A program made the position numbers and the translations under genes. A stretch of 64,000 bases of DNA, from NCBI RefSeq assembly GCF_902859875.1, contig NZ_CADIKF010000005.1, positions 114,436 through 178,435 on the forward strand. The letters are read 5' to 3'. The notes beneath the pieces are model-generated. The model was not told the origin of the DNA. It searched no databases and saw nothing but the letters and a program-made list of their open reading frames with translations. The stretch comes from Paraburkholderia solisilvae. Lineage in GTDB: Bacteria > Pseudomonadota > Gammaproteobacteria > Burkholderiales > Burkholderiaceae. Of this stretch, positions 42,898-52,576 are shown piece after piece (the first letter of the stretch is position 1; the number at the start of each line of letters is the position of its first letter).

Positions 42898-44913
42898 TCA
42901 GTGCGCGCCGCGCATGCGCAGGTAACGATAGACCGTGTTGCGCGCGAGTCCCAGTTCACGCGAAGCCGCGGAGATGTTGCCACCATGGCGGGCGAGCGTC
43001 TGCTCGATCAACGCGGCTTGCCATTCGGTCATGCGCTGAAGGGGGCGCGGCGTGGCGCGGAACGGCGAACCATGCTGCGTCCGGAACGCGTGCTTGTCAT
43101 CGATGTCAACGGACGGTTCTTCGTCCGCCTTTGAGCGCGCGGCCGCATGTTCATCGAGGAAATCTTCCGGCAGATGCTCGATGCCGATCGCGTCCGCGCC
43201 ATCCGCCATGATGCTCGCGGTGCGCAGCACGTTCGACAGCTGCCGCAAATTCCCGGGCCAGCGGCATTGCGCAAACAGCGCGAGCACGTCGGCGCTCACG
43301 CGCGCGGGGGTCCGGCTGTCTTCGCGTCGCCGCGCGTCCAGCATGCTTTGCACGAGTGTCGCGAGATCGGTCCGCTCGCATAACGCGGGCAACGTGACGA
43401 CGAGCCCGTTGATCCGGTAATACAGGTCCTCGCGGAAGGTGCCGGCGTCGATCATTTCGCGCAGGTTGCGATGCGTCGCGCAGATGATCCGCACGTCGAC
43501 CGGAATCGCACGTGTGCCGCCGAGCGGCACGATCGAGCGCTCCTGCAGCACGCGCATCAGCCGGACTTGCTGCGCAAGCGGCATGTCGCCGATTTCATCG
43601 AGAAAGAGCGTGCCGCCGTCGGCTTGCAGGATCTTGCCGACGCTGCCGCGCTTGCGCGCGCCGGTGAAGGCGCCGTCTTCGTAGCCAAACAGCTCGGCTT
43701 CGATCAGCGTCTCAGGCAGCGACGCGCAATTGACCGCGACAAACGGCGCCGCGCGGCGCGGCGATTCGTGATGAAACGCGCGGGCGAGCCATTCCTTGCC
43801 GGTGCCGGTCTTGCCGAGCACGAGCAGCGGAATGTCGCGCTCGCCTATCTTCTCGACCCGGCGCAGAACCGCGGCCATTTTTGCGTCGCCGGTATCGAGC
43901 GTGGCGAAGCTGGCGGGATGCGCGCCGGAGCGCGTGTCGGCGGCATCGGTCGCGGCCCGGCCGCCTGCGCTTTGCGCGAGGTCTCGCGCGTCGCGGCGCG
44001 CCGTTGGGGCGGCCACGAATGCCGGCCGCGCCCGGCACTCGGCTCGCGCGACCACGCGCACGCCGCTTGGCAACGTGAGCGTCATGCATTCGCTCGGCGC
44101 GCGTTCCGCCTGCTGCACGAGCGCTGCGAACGGCGTGCCGAACAGCACGTCGAAAGGCTGCCGGTCGAGCACCGCGAGCGAGCGGCCGAGCTGAAAGAGC
44201 GCACTGCGGTTCGCCGACAGGAAGCGGCCGTCAGGCGCGAACGCGGCAAGACCTTCGAACAGCGTGCCGATGAACTCGGCGCGCGCATGAAAGCGCACGC
44301 GCAATGCGTCGGCAAACTGATTCGCAAACAGATGGTTCTCGATGATCTGCGCGGACATCCGCACCAGCGCGAGCGTGTGCTTGTGAAAGCCGCGGGTGTC
44401 GCCGCGTGTGTCGCCGCTGACGTCGAGCGCGCCGATCGTGCGGCCGTACGGATCGACGATCGGCGCGCAGGAACACGTCAGGATGCGGTTCGCATGCAGA
44501 AAGTGCTCGCCGCCGTGCACGACCGTCGGTTGCGCGTCCGCGAGCGCGGTGCCGATCGCGTTTGTGCCGCGGTCGGCTTCTGCCCATGAAACGCCGGCGC
44601 ACAGCGCGACGCGCCGCGCTTTTTCGACGAAATCGCTGTCGCCAAGGCTATGCAGGATCACGCCGTTGCTGTCGGTGAGCAGCACCATGCTTTGCGTATC
44701 GACGATTTGCGCATGCAGCGTTTCCATCACCGGCAGCGCATGCGAATACAGCGACTGATTGCGATCGACGAGATCCAGCAACAGGTTGTGCCGCAGCGGA
44801 TGAAAATCGGGCGCCTCGTGCTGATGCAGACCGAAGTCGCGCGAGCGCGCGTGAGCTTGCGCGATCACCTCGAGTTGCGCGGCGGGTTGCCCGATAGCGG
44901 AACGAGGATTCAC
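42898..44913 (-). CDS. acoR: AcoR-type sigma-54-dependent activator
   Basis: This 671-residue enhancer-binding protein has an N-terminal GAF-like sensor region (about residues 70-210), a PAS-like stretch, an AAA+ domain with Walker A GKTGTGKEWLA, the sigma-54 contact loop GAFTGA at residues 414-419 and LFLDEIGDM, and a C-terminal Fis helix-turn-helix (GGNISAASRELGLARNTVYR). The order is that of AcoR, the acetoin-catabolism activator, but the acetoin dehydrogenase genes are not in the window, so the target is uncertain. Translation starts at GTG 44913 with CCGGAGACAAGCCT upstream. Confidence 0.85.
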   Translation of the reverse strand: MNPRSAIGQPAAQLEVIAQAHARSRDFGLHQHEAPDFHPLRHNLLLDLVDRNQSLYSHALPVMETLHAQIVDTQSMVLLTDSNGVILHSLGDSDFVEKARRVALCAGVSWAEADRGTNAIGTALADAQPTVVHGGEHFLHANRILTCSCAPIVDPYGRTIGALDVSGDTRGDTRGFHKHTLALVRMSAQIIENHLFANQFADALRVRFHARAEFIGTLFEGLAAFAPDGRFLSANRSALFQLGRSLAVLDRQPFDVLFGTPFAALVQQAERAPSECMTLTLPSGVRVVARAECRARPAFVAAPTARRDARDLAQSAGGRAATDAADTRSGAHPASFATLDTGDAKMAAVLRRVEKIGERDIPLLVLGKTGTGKEWLARAFHHESPRRAAPFVAVNCASLPETLIEAELFGYEDGAFTGARKRGSVGKILQADGGTLFLDEIGDMPLAQQVRLMRVLQERSIVPLGGTRAIPVDVRIICATHRNLREMIDAGTFREDLYYRINGLVVTLPALCERTDLATLVQSMLDARRREDSRTPARVSADVLALFAQCRWPGNLRQLSNVLRTASIMADGADAIGIEHLPEDFLDEHAAARSKADEEPSVDIDDKHAFRTQHGSPFRATPRPLQRMTEWQAALIEQTLARHGGNISAASRELGLARNTVYRYLRMRGAH

Positions 44914-44980
44914 AGGCTTGTCTCCGGTGGGAATGCGAACCGGTTTGCATGCGGGAAGCGTCCGGTTTCAGCATCTCTTC

Positions 44981-44998
44981 GTGCCATTTATTTGGCAC
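44981..44998. promoter_or_regulatory. Perfect inverted repeat GTGCCA-N6-TGGCAC upstream of acoR
   Basis: The 6-bp arms GTGCCA (44981-44986) and TGGCAC (44993-44998) flank TTTATT, 68 bases before the acoR start. The AT-rich centre and two-fold symmetry fit an activator or autoregulation site, and the Fis-type domain of AcoR is a candidate binder. Confidence 0.45.
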
Positions 44999-45134
44999 TG
45001 CAGCATGTCAATTCTAGTCAGCAGTCATCTTACAGGACGTGGCGCTGATGTGCCGGACGAGATGATTAGAAGTGTTATACGTTCATTCGACGTGACGCGC
45101 CGTACACGCAAGCATGGGCACGGCGCGGCGATAT

Positions 45135-45160
45135 GCGCGAGTGCGTCGCGGCGCTTTTTT
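45135..45160 (+). terminator. Orphan terminator-like hairpin with T6 run
   Basis: CGCGA (45136-45140) pairs with TCGCG (45146-45150); GCGC at 45135-45138 can alternatively pair with GCGC at 45151-45154, directly followed by six T residues. No plus-strand gene precedes it. The 807-base gap from 44914 to 45720 otherwise holds only the acoR inverted repeat and open frames without protein character. A small RNA ending here is possible. Confidence 0.4.
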
Positions 45161-45720
45161 CATCGCCATGTTTTGACGGAACACGGCGTGGTGCGCATGG
45201 AGCTGGGAGACGTCATCTCGACGATAGCGGCGTTTGTCACGCACGCAGGCATTGTGTTGGCCATCCATGGCGTGTTCGACGAGCGTACGGACGTGTTCCG
45301 GCTGGGCGAGCCGTCAATTTCGATTGCGTCGATTGCGTCAATCGCGCCCGGCACTATCGGATACGTGCCGCCGATGCCGATACCGACGCTGTGGCCGAGC
45401 GGCGAGCAGCGGCTGAACCGCTGATATCCGGTCGGCTTGCGCGTGTCGCTGACCCCGAATCCGGTGCCGCGACGCTGATGCCGCCCCCGCCGTTTTGCAC
45501 CGCCGCAGGGCCGGATTCGCGGCTCGTCTGCACCGGCATGGGGTGCGGTAACGGAAAACTTGCGGCGCGGCGCAAGTCGTCTAAAGTGAATGAAATCGTC
45601 TGGATCGTGCGCTTGCGCACGGTCCTCGACGATTCGACCCGCGCTCGCGTTCCGCGATGAAGGCACCCGAAGGGCAGGCGCGGCCCTGGCGACATGCGTT
45701 CAACCCGGCAGGCAATTCCC

Positions 45721-46011
45721 ATGCAGATCATTTTCCTGAACGAAACCCCCGAGTATTCGGGGCGAGAGCTTACGCTGGCGTTTCCGGCGATGGTCGATGG
45801 TGAAAGGGTGGAATGCATGATTACCGCCGAGGCGCTCGAGGACCATTTCGGCGCGGCGTCGCCGCGCATCGAAGACATGCTCGGCGCGTTCGACGCGCAC
45901 CGTCAGCGTATCGAAGCCGCGGCAAGGCGGCTTTTGTACGAGACGCGCGCGCAGTGCGTGGTGCTGCGCAGCGGCTATGTGCGGTTTTACGAAGCAAACG
46001 TCCGCGTATAA
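45721..46011 (+). CDS. DUF1488-like small protein
   Basis: This 96-residue protein resembles DUF1488 family members: an N-terminal LTLAFPAMVDGERVECMITAEALEDHFG and a C-terminal alpha-beta part. The family is common in Burkholderiaceae and has no known function. The ATG at 45721 is the first residue of the conserved region; the ribosome site is poor (GGCAATTCCC). It is monocistronic with no informative neighbour. Confidence 0.8.
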   Translation: MQIIFLNETPEYSGRELTLAFPAMVDGERVECMITAEALEDHFGAASPRIEDMLGAFDAHRQRIEAAARRLLYETRAQCVVLRSGYVRFYEANVRV

Positions 46012-46150
46012 ATCCTTCCCCGGAACGTCGGACATCTGTCGTCGCGCGCGGCGCGCCGTCGCCCGGCGACAACCGTGGGACCGCGCCCGCTCGTGTTTAC
46101 CCGCGGTTTACCCGCACGCGAAGCACGATCGGCCCGCTGGCGCGGGCAAG

Positions 46151-47452
46151 CTACTCCGCACCCAGATAGAAAAAGCGGAGCAGGAACACCACCGCAATGA
46201 TCCAGACCACCAGCTTCACCTGCCGCGCGTGCCCCGTCAGCAGCTTCAGGCCCGCATAGGAAATGAAGCCGAACGCGACACCATTCGCAATCGAATAGGT
46301 GAACGGCATCATCAAGGCGGTGAGGGCGGCCGGCACGACTTCGGTGGCGTCGTCCCAAGGCAGGTCGGCCAATTCGCGCAGCATCAGGCACGACACATAC
46401 AGCAGGGCCGGAGCGGTCGCGTACGGCGGCACGACGCCGGCGAGCGGCGCAAAGAACAGGCTCAGCAGGAACAGCACGGCGACCGTCAATGCGGTTACGC
46501 CCGTGCGGCCGCCCGCCTGAACACCCGAAGCGCTTTCGATATACGCGGTGGTCGACGACGTGCCGAGCACCGAGCCGGCGAGAATCGCGGTGCTGTCCGC
46601 CAGCAGCGCGCGGTTCAGCCGGTGCATCTTGCCTTCGACGAGCAGGCCCGCGCGATTCGCGACGCCCATCAGCGTACCGGTGGCGTCGAACAGTTCGACG
46701 AGGAAGAACACCAGCACGACGTTGAGTATGCCGGTCGACAGCGCGCCATGAATGTCGAGCTTGAAGAGCGTCGGTTCGATCGACGGCGGCGCGGAGACGA
46801 TGCCGTGGAATTCGTTGCCGCCGAAGAAGAAGCTCAGCACGGTCACGCCGACGATGCCGATCAGGATCGCGCCGCGCACGTGCAGATAGTCGAGCGTGAC
46901 GATCGCGAAGAAGCCGATGACCGCGAGCACCACATGCGCGTCGTGCAGGTTGCCGAGCGTGACGAGCGTGGCGGGGTTGCCGGTGACGATGCCCGCGGAC
47001 TTCAGCGAGATGATCGCGAGAAAGAGCCCGATGCCGCCGGTGATTGCGATCCTGATTGAATGCGGAATGCCGTTGACGATCACCTCGCGCACCCGAAACA
47101 GCGTGACGATCATAAAGAGGCAGCCGGAGATGAATACGGCGCCCAGCGCCGCCTGCCATGGAAAGTGCATGCCCTTGACGACCGTATACGCGAAGTACGC
47201 GTTGAGCCCCATGCCGGGTGCGAGCGCGATCGGGTAATTCGCGTAGAGGCCCATGATGACCGACGCGAGCGCCGCGACGATGCAGGTTGCGACGAACACG
47301 GAATCTTTCGGCATCCCTGCGTCGCCGAGAATCGCGGGGTTGACGAAGATGATGTAGGCCATCGTCAGGAAGGTTGTCACACCTGCCAGCACTTCCGTGC
47401 GCAGGGTCGTGCCTGCTTCGTCGAAACCGAAATACCGTTTTACCGAGTCCAT
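46151..47452 (-). CDS. NCS2/AzgA-family purine permease
   Basis: This 433-residue transporter of the AzgA-like (PbuG/AdeP/GhxP) branch carries adenine, guanine or hypoxanthine with protons. The N-terminus (YFGFDEAGTTLRTEVLAGVTTFLTMAYIIFVNP) is diagnostic, followed by LAPGMGLNAYFAY, a middle FFLVELFDATGTLMG and GSVLGTSSTTAYIESASGVQAGGRTG, the substrate-site segment. About 13 hydrophobic segments are present. It is monocistronic; a GC hairpin (46132-46147, GCCCGC/GCGGGC) lies just after the stop. Confidence 0.93.
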   Translation of the reverse strand: MDSVKRYFGFDEAGTTLRTEVLAGVTTFLTMAYIIFVNPAILGDAGMPKDSVFVATCIVAALASVIMGLYANYPIALAPGMGLNAYFAYTVVKGMHFPWQAALGAVFISGCLFMIVTLFRVREVIVNGIPHSIRIAITGGIGLFLAIISLKSAGIVTGNPATLVTLGNLHDAHVVLAVIGFFAIVTLDYLHVRGAILIGIVGVTVLSFFFGGNEFHGIVSAPPSIEPTLFKLDIHGALSTGILNVVLVFFLVELFDATGTLMGVANRAGLLVEGKMHRLNRALLADSTAILAGSVLGTSSTTAYIESASGVQAGGRTGVTALTVAVLFLLSLFFAPLAGVVPPYATAPALLYVSCLMLRELADLPWDDATEVVPAALTALMMPFTYSIANGVAFGFISYAGLKLLTGHARQVKLVVWIIAVVFLLRFFYLGAE

Positions 47453-47604
47453 GGGCCGATTCTCTCGTCGGGTTGAGTATTGTTGTCAAAGGAGACTGCC
47501 AGCAAAGCGGCCGTGGTCGGACAGCCACGGGGCGGATTGTAAACATGAATCGGCCGGCCGGGCAGCAGGGGATTCCTCGACGTCGGCTAAACACAACCCC
47601 GCCT

Positions 47605-48378
47605 TCACGTCGGCGTGGTCTTCCCGATCCGGTCCAGCACCGCGTTCAGCAAATCGATAGGCAACGGAAACACGATCGTCGAGTTCTTGTCCGCGGCAAT
47701 TGTCGTGAGCGTCTGAAGGTAACGCAATTGCATCGCCTGCGGCTGCTGCGCAAGCATCTGCGCCGCCTGCAGCAGTTTTTCCGACGCCTGCAGTTCACCC
47801 TCCGCGTGAATCACCTTCGCGCGCCGCTCGCGCTCCGCTTCCGCTTGCCGGGCAATTGCGCGGATCATCGTCTCGTTGATGTCCACGTGCTTGATCTCGA
47901 CCGTCGAGACCTTGATCCCCCACGCGTCCGTTTGCGCATCGAGCACTTTCTGGATATCCGCATTCAACTGCTCGCGCTCGGACAGCAGTTCGTCGAGCTC
48001 ATGTTTGCCGAGCACCGCGCGCAGTGTCGTCTGCGCGAGCTGGCTGGTGGCCTCGAGATAACGCGCGACCTGGATCACCGCGCGTTCCGGATCGACCACG
48101 CGAAAGTAGACCACCGCGTTGACCTTCACCGACACATTGTCGCGCGTGATGACATCCTGCGGCGGCACGTCGAATACGACGGTGCGCAGGTCCATCCGCA
48201 CGACCTGCTGCACGACCGGAATGATCAGCACGAGCCCCGGTCCCTTCACTTTCCAGAAGCGCCCCAGCATGAACACGACGCCGCGTTCGTACTCGCGAAA
48301 AATGCGGATCGACGATGCGATCAGCAACGCGACGACCACAATCAGAATGCTGCTGAAACCGAATGTGAAACCGATCAT
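47605..48378 (-). CDS. Slipin/stomatin-like SPFH protein
   Basis: This 257-residue membrane-anchored SPFH protein has an N-terminal hydrophobic segment (residues 7-24), then [26 protein letters not shown], a central [24 protein letters not shown] and a C-terminal Ala/Glu/Gln-rich helix with [18 protein letters not shown]. Slipins form membrane oligomers and are nearly always paired with an NfeD-type protease, as here: the nfeD stop overlaps this start as ATGA. AAGGAGAACGCAG precedes it. Confidence 0.94.
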   Translation of the reverse strand: MIGFTFGFSSILIVVVALLIASSIRIFREYERGVVFMLGRFWKVKGPGLVLIIPVVQQVVRMDLRTVVFDVPPQDVITRDNVSVKVNAVVYFRVVDPERAVIQVARYLEATSQLAQTTLRAVLGKHELDELLSEREQLNADIQKVLDAQTDAWGIKVSTVEIKHVDINETMIRAIARQAEAERERRAKVIHAEGELQASEKLLQAAQMLAQQPQAMQLRYLQTLTTIAADKNSTIVFPLPIDLLNAVLDRIGKTTPT

Positions 48379-49946
48379 CTGCGTTCTCCTTGTTGTGATG
48401 TTGCACCGGACGCCACGACCGTCAGCGTGAGCCCGCGGCGTCCGGTGACGCGCACCGTGCGGCCCGCCGGCAGCGGTTCGTCGCTTTCGACATGCCAGCG
48501 CTCGCCGTGCACGCGCGCCCAGCCGGAGCCTGAGCCGCCTTCGTTGCCGCCGGGCGGCGTAAGCCCATCGTCGAGCATCACGCCGACGCTGCCGATCAGC
48601 GCCTCCGAGCCCGTCACGACCGGGCGCTTACGCGCGCGCAACGCCACGCCCGACACCGCGAACACGAATAGCGCGCCGAACAGCGTCACGCACGCGATTA
48701 CCGGCAACGGAATGCCGAAACCGGGGACGTCGGTGTCGATCAGCATCAACGCGCCGATCGCGAATGCGACGACGCCGCCGAAGCCGAGCGAGCCGAACGT
48801 CGGCAGGAACGCCTCGGCAATCAGGAATGCGAGGCCGAGAAAAATAAGGCCGAGTCCGACGTAGTTGATCGGCAGCAATTGCAGCGCGAACAGCCCGACC
48901 AGCAGGCTGATGGTGCCGGCCACGCCCGGCAGCACGAAGCCGGGGTTCGCGAACTCGAAGAACAGGCCGTACATGCCGATCATCAGCAGGATCAGCGCCA
49001 CGTTCGGATCGGTAATGACCGACAGGAAGCGGCTGCGCCAGTCCGGCTCGAACGTCAGCACATTCGCATGCGCGAGCGCGAGCCGTTGCTCGCCGCTCGC
49101 GGTCGTGACGGCGCGGCCGTCCAGTTGACGTAGCAGGTCCGGCATATCACGCGCCACGATGTCGATCACTTTCTGTTCGAGCGCTTCGCGTGCCGACAGG
49201 CTCACCGCTTCGCGCACTGCGCGCTCCGCCCAGGCCGCATTGCGGCCGCGCAGTTGCGCGAGGCCGCGAATGTACGCGGCGGCGTCTTGCACCTGCTTGC
49301 GCGTTTCGGTCGATTGCGTATCGACGGCGGGCGGCGTGGCGGCTGGGGATGCGGAGGCGCCGGACGTCGGCTGATCGGCTTTGCCGCCGGGCGCGGCGCG
49401 CGGCAATGCGGGGGCCGCGCCGGGCTTCGGCTCATCCGCGCCGCCCATGCCGATCTGCACCGGCGTCGCGGCGCCGAGATTGGTGCCGGGCGCCATCGCG
49501 GCGATGTGGCTCGCATAGACGATGTACGTGCCCGCGCTGGCCGCCCGTGCGCCGCCCGGCGCGATATACGCGGCAACCGGCACCGGCGAGCCGAGCATCG
49601 CCTTGATGATTTGCCGCATCGACGTATCGAGGCCGCCCGGCGTGTCGAGCTGGAGTACCACCAGAGCCGCGCGGTCCTGCGCGGCGTGCGCGAGGCTGCG
49701 CACGATAAAGTCGGCGCTCGCCGGGCCGATTGCACCATTGACCGGGATGACGACCACCTCACCCGGCGCGCCGGCGGCCTGCGCGGCAAGCGGGCTGAAG
49801 GCGGTCCCCCCTCCGCCGGCCAGCGCTGCGAGCGCGACCGGCAAAACCGCGCGCACCGCACGCAGACACCCGCGGCGCAGGGTTCGATACGCGATCGCTC
49901 GCGCCGCCCGCGCCAGCCCACATGCGGTGAGGTGCATGGACCGCAT
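48375..49946 (-). CDS. NfeD-family ClpP-class membrane serine protease
   Basis: This is the long NfeD form, about 523 residues from ATG 49946. A signal/anchor region is followed by a ClpP-like domain ([41 protein letters not shown], and the catalytic Ser in [23 protein letters not shown], with a Lys later in [13 protein letters not shown]). Then come four to five membrane helices and a C-terminal OB-fold NfeD domain. An Ala/Pro/Gly-rich insert interrupts the protease domain. The true start is uncertain: 49937, 49946 and 49985 are all possible and none has a good ribosome site. It is coupled to the slipin gene. Confidence 0.88.
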   Translation of the reverse strand: MRSMHLTACGLARAARAIAYRTLRRGCLRAVRAVLPVALAALAGGGGTAFSPLAAQAAGAPGEVVVIPVNGAIGPASADFIVRSLAHAAQDRAALVVLQLDTPGGLDTSMRQIIKAMLGSPVPVAAYIAPGGARAASAGTYIVYASHIAAMAPGTNLGAATPVQIGMGGADEPKPGAAPALPRAAPGGKADQPTSGASASPAATPPAVDTQSTETRKQVQDAAAYIRGLAQLRGRNAAWAERAVREAVSLSAREALEQKVIDIVARDMPDLLRQLDGRAVTTASGEQRLALAHANVLTFEPDWRSRFLSVITDPNVALILLMIGMYGLFFEFANPGFVLPGVAGTISLLVGLFALQLLPINYVGLGLIFLGLAFLIAEAFLPTFGSLGFGGVVAFAIGALMLIDTDVPGFGIPLPVIACVTLFGALFVFAVSGVALRARKRPVVTGSEALIGSVGVMLDDGLTPPGGNEGGSGSGWARVHGERWHVESDEPLPAGRTVRVTGRRGLTLTVVASGATSQQGERR

Positions 49947-50062
49947 GCCGGTTTGCCGGTACGGGAGAGTCGGGTAGGTTCTCATCGTCGGCGGCCGGTG
50001 CGCCGCTCGACGGATCATGGCGCCGGCGGCGACCGGCCTCGAAAGGAGGCGTGTTATTAAGC

Positions 50063-51118
50063 TTAGTCGGATTCCGGCGAATGCGTGAGACCGGCACGTG
50101 TGGCGCGATGTGTATCGCGATAATCGGCGGGACGCATGCCGGTCCAACGCCGGAACGCGCGATGAAATGCGCTCGGTTCCGCGAAGCCGACCGATGCGGC
50201 GACATCGGCGACGCTGCGATCCTCATTGCACAGCGCCGCGATCGCGAGCTCGCGCCGCAGGTCGTCCTTGATCGACTGGTACGTATAGCCTTCGTGCTTC
50301 AGGTGACGCCGCATCGTGGCTTCAGCGATATGCAGATGCCGTGCGATTCCGTCTGCGCCCGGCCACGCGGTGGGCGGCAGCGCGCGCAACGCGCGGCGAA
50401 CACGCGCGGCGAGCGAGCCGGGGTGACGGTATTTGACGACGAAACTGGCGGGCGCATTGCGCAAGAAGGTCTTGACTGACTTCGCGGTCTGCACGACCGG
50501 CAGTTCGGCGAATGCCGGCGACAGATCGATATACGAATCGGGCTGGCCGAATGCGAGGTCGTCGCAGAACATCAGCCGGTATTCCTGTGCGGCCGGCGGC
50601 TCCGCGCAGCGAAAACGCGCTTCGATCAATGGAATGCGCCGCCCGACCAGCCAGCACACGAGCCCGTAGACGAGGATGAAGTAAGTTGCATACGCAAACA
50701 TCGTCGGTGCCGGTGCGCCGTCACGCTCGATGAACGCGATGCGGGTGCGCTTTTCGTCGGTCGTGAGTTGCGCGCTGAGATCGTCGAGCACAAGGCGCAT
50801 AAAGCCGACGGCGCGCGCGAGCGCCTGCGCGCCGTTGCGCGCGGTGAGCGCCGTACGCGTCATCGCGATGAAGCTGCCGCTTTTCATCGGGTGCGAATCC
50901 TGGCCGAGGAACTCGTCGTCGAGCGCGCGCGCGAGGCCGGCCCACAACGCGCCATATTGCGCGGAGGACACGCGGTTCCTGCGCGACGCGAGCAGCGGCG
51001 GCGCGATGCCGGCCGCTGCGACGAGCGGCGCGACGTCGACGCCGCGAGCGCGCGCGAGCGCCAGTGTTTCTTCGACGAGAACCGCGGAGATCGTGCCTTT
51101 TTCGGCTTTCGCAATCAT
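50063..51118 (-). CDS. AraC-family regulator with Arabinose_bd-type sensor domain
   Basis: This 351-residue regulator has an N-terminal ligand domain of the Arabinose_bd type (about residues 20-215, SSAQYGALWAGLARALDDEFLG) and a C-terminal AraC double HTH (ARHLHIAEATMRRHLKHEGYTYQSIKDDLRRELA; DVAASVGFAEPSAFHRAFRRWTGMRPADYR). It is divergent from the acyl-CoA dehydrogenase of the valine-type cluster. Two 18-bp direct repeats in the 199-base gap are candidate sites, so it probably controls that cluster. ATG at 51118 fits the conserved N-terminus. Confidence 0.88.
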   Translation of the reverse strand: MIAKAEKGTISAVLVEETLALARARGVDVAPLVAAAGIAPPLLASRRNRVSSAQYGALWAGLARALDDEFLGQDSHPMKSGSFIAMTRTALTARNGAQALARAVGFMRLVLDDLSAQLTTDEKRTRIAFIERDGAPAPTMFAYATYFILVYGLVCWLVGRRIPLIEARFRCAEPPAAQEYRLMFCDDLAFGQPDSYIDLSPAFAELPVVQTAKSVKTFLRNAPASFVVKYRHPGSLAARVRRALRALPPTAWPGADGIARHLHIAEATMRRHLKHEGYTYQSIKDDLRRELAIAALCNEDRSVADVAASVGFAEPSAFHRAFRRWTGMRPADYRDTHRATRAGLTHSPESD

Positions 51119-51122
51119 TGCA

Positions 51123-51226
51123 TTATGGCAAACGCGCTCAGATTGAATGCGCGTCGCGGCCGTTCGTGCCGCGATTTTGCACTGCACACATCCGCACGCG
51201 GGCGTGTGTTATGGCAAATGCGCTCA
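51123..51226. promoter_or_regulatory. 18-bp direct repeat, candidate AraC-type operators
   Basis: TTATGGCAAACGCGCTCA (51123-51140) recurs with one change as TTATGGCAAATGCGCTCA (51209-51226), 86 bases apart, in the divergent promoter region. AraC-family regulators bind direct repeats of 17-18 bases. One copy abuts the regulator start and the other lies about 90 bases before the acyl-CoA dehydrogenase start. Confidence 0.7.
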
Positions 51227-51317
51227 CTCACAATGATCGGGCCTGGCATCGAACCTGTCCAGCGCGTCGCCTACACTGAGTCGTATCACACACGATGCGG
51301 AGAATTCCGCGCACGCC

Positions 51318-52451
51318 ATGGACGACTTCTATACCGACGAGCAGCGGATGATTCGCGACGCCGCACGCGATTTCTCGGTCGAATGCCTGAAGCCGCACGC
51401 CGCGCAGTGGGACCGCGACGGCCGGCTGCCCGATACGGTCGTCACGCAAATGGCCGAGCTCGGCCTGCTGGGCATGATCGTGCCGCCTGAATGGGACGGC
51501 ACCTTCACGGATTACATTGCCTACGCGCTGGCGATAGAGGAAATCGCAGCCGGCTGCGCGTCGTGCGCGACGCTGGTCAGCGTACACAATTCGGTCGGCT
51601 GCGGGCCGGTCCTGAACTACGGCAGCGATGCGCAAAAAGAACGCTATTTGCGCGAGCTTGCCACCGGGCGCCTGCTCGGCGCGTTCTGTCTGACCGAGCC
51701 GCAGGCGGGTTCCGACGCCGGCAGCTTGCGCACGCGCGCGGAACTGCGCGATGGGCAGTGGGTACTGAACGGCAGCAAGCAGTTCGTGACCAACGGCTCG
51801 CGCGCGGACCTCGCGATCGTGTTCGCGGTGACGGATCCGGAGCGCGGCAAGCGCGGCCTGTCCGCTTTTATCGTGCCGACCGGCACACCCGGCTTCAACG
51901 TCGGACCGCCGGAGAAAAAGCTCGGCATCCGCGCGTCCGACACATGCCCGATCTCGCTCGACGAATGCGCGGTACCCGAGGCAAACCTGCTTGGCGAGCG
52001 CGGCGAGGGCCTGAAAATCGCGCTGTCGAATCTCGAAGGCGGGCGTATCGGCATTGCCGCGCAAGCGGTCGGCATCGCGCGCGCCGCGTTCGATGCGGCA
52101 TGCGCGTATGCGGCCGGGCGGACGCAGTTCGGCAAGCCGCTCAAGGAACATCAGAGCGTGGCGAACATGCTCGCTGACATGACGACGCGTCTGAACGCCG
52201 CGCGCCTGCTCGTGCATCACGCGGCGCGATTGCGTAGCGCCGGGCGGCCGTGCCTGTCGGAGGCCTCGCAGGCGAAACTGTACGCGTCCGAAATGGCCGA
52301 AGAGGTCTGTTCGAATGCGATTCAGATTCACGGCGGATATGGGTATCTCGAAGACTATGCGGTCGAACGTCACTATCGCGACGCGCGCATTACGCAGATC
52401 TACGAAGGAACAAGCGAAGTTCAAAGAATGGTTATCGCCCGCCACGTTTGA
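51318..52451 (+). CDS. Acyl-CoA dehydrogenase, probable isobutyryl- or branched-chain-CoA dehydrogenase
   Basis: This 377-residue flavoenzyme shows ACAD domains: [19 protein letters not shown] (FAD site), a catalytic Glu in [20 protein letters not shown] and [22 protein letters not shown]. It heads a set with acyl-CoA synthetase, mmsA and mmsB, so oxidation of isobutyryl-CoA in valine degradation is the best guess; the divergent AraC regulator would control it. The ATG at 51318 follows a weak site. The next gene starts 125 bases later. Confidence 0.9.
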   Translation: MDDFYTDEQRMIRDAARDFSVECLKPHAAQWDRDGRLPDTVVTQMAELGLLGMIVPPEWDGTFTDYIAYALAIEEIAAGCASCATLVSVHNSVGCGPVLNYGSDAQKERYLRELATGRLLGAFCLTEPQAGSDAGSLRTRAELRDGQWVLNGSKQFVTNGSRADLAIVFAVTDPERGKRGLSAFIVPTGTPGFNVGPPEKKLGIRASDTCPISLDECAVPEANLLGERGEGLKIALSNLEGGRIGIAAQAVGIARAAFDAACAYAAGRTQFGKPLKEHQSVANMLADMTTRLNAARLLVHHAARLRSAGRPCLSEASQAKLYASEMAEEVCSNAIQIHGGYGYLEDYAVERHYRDARITQIYEGTSEVQRMVIARHV

Positions 52452-52576
52452 GTGCAAAATGATTCGCCAATAGAGCGCGTTTGCGTCAATGCGCCAACAC
52501 TGATCTATGCGCCATGTGAGTCGAGGGATGCGCTGCAGCGCTAACCTCCGTATGCGGCGCAGGATAGGAGACAACC

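Noticed and set aside
44964..44986. Sigma-54 promoter upstream of acoR on the minus strand (TGGCACG followed by ATGCT)
   Set aside because: The distance between the GG and GC elements is one base too long for a functional sigma-54 promoter.
44918..45666. Open frames of 168 codons on each strand in the acoR upstream gap
   Set aside because: No ribosome site, no family pattern, Ser/Arg-rich shadow composition; the region looks non-coding.
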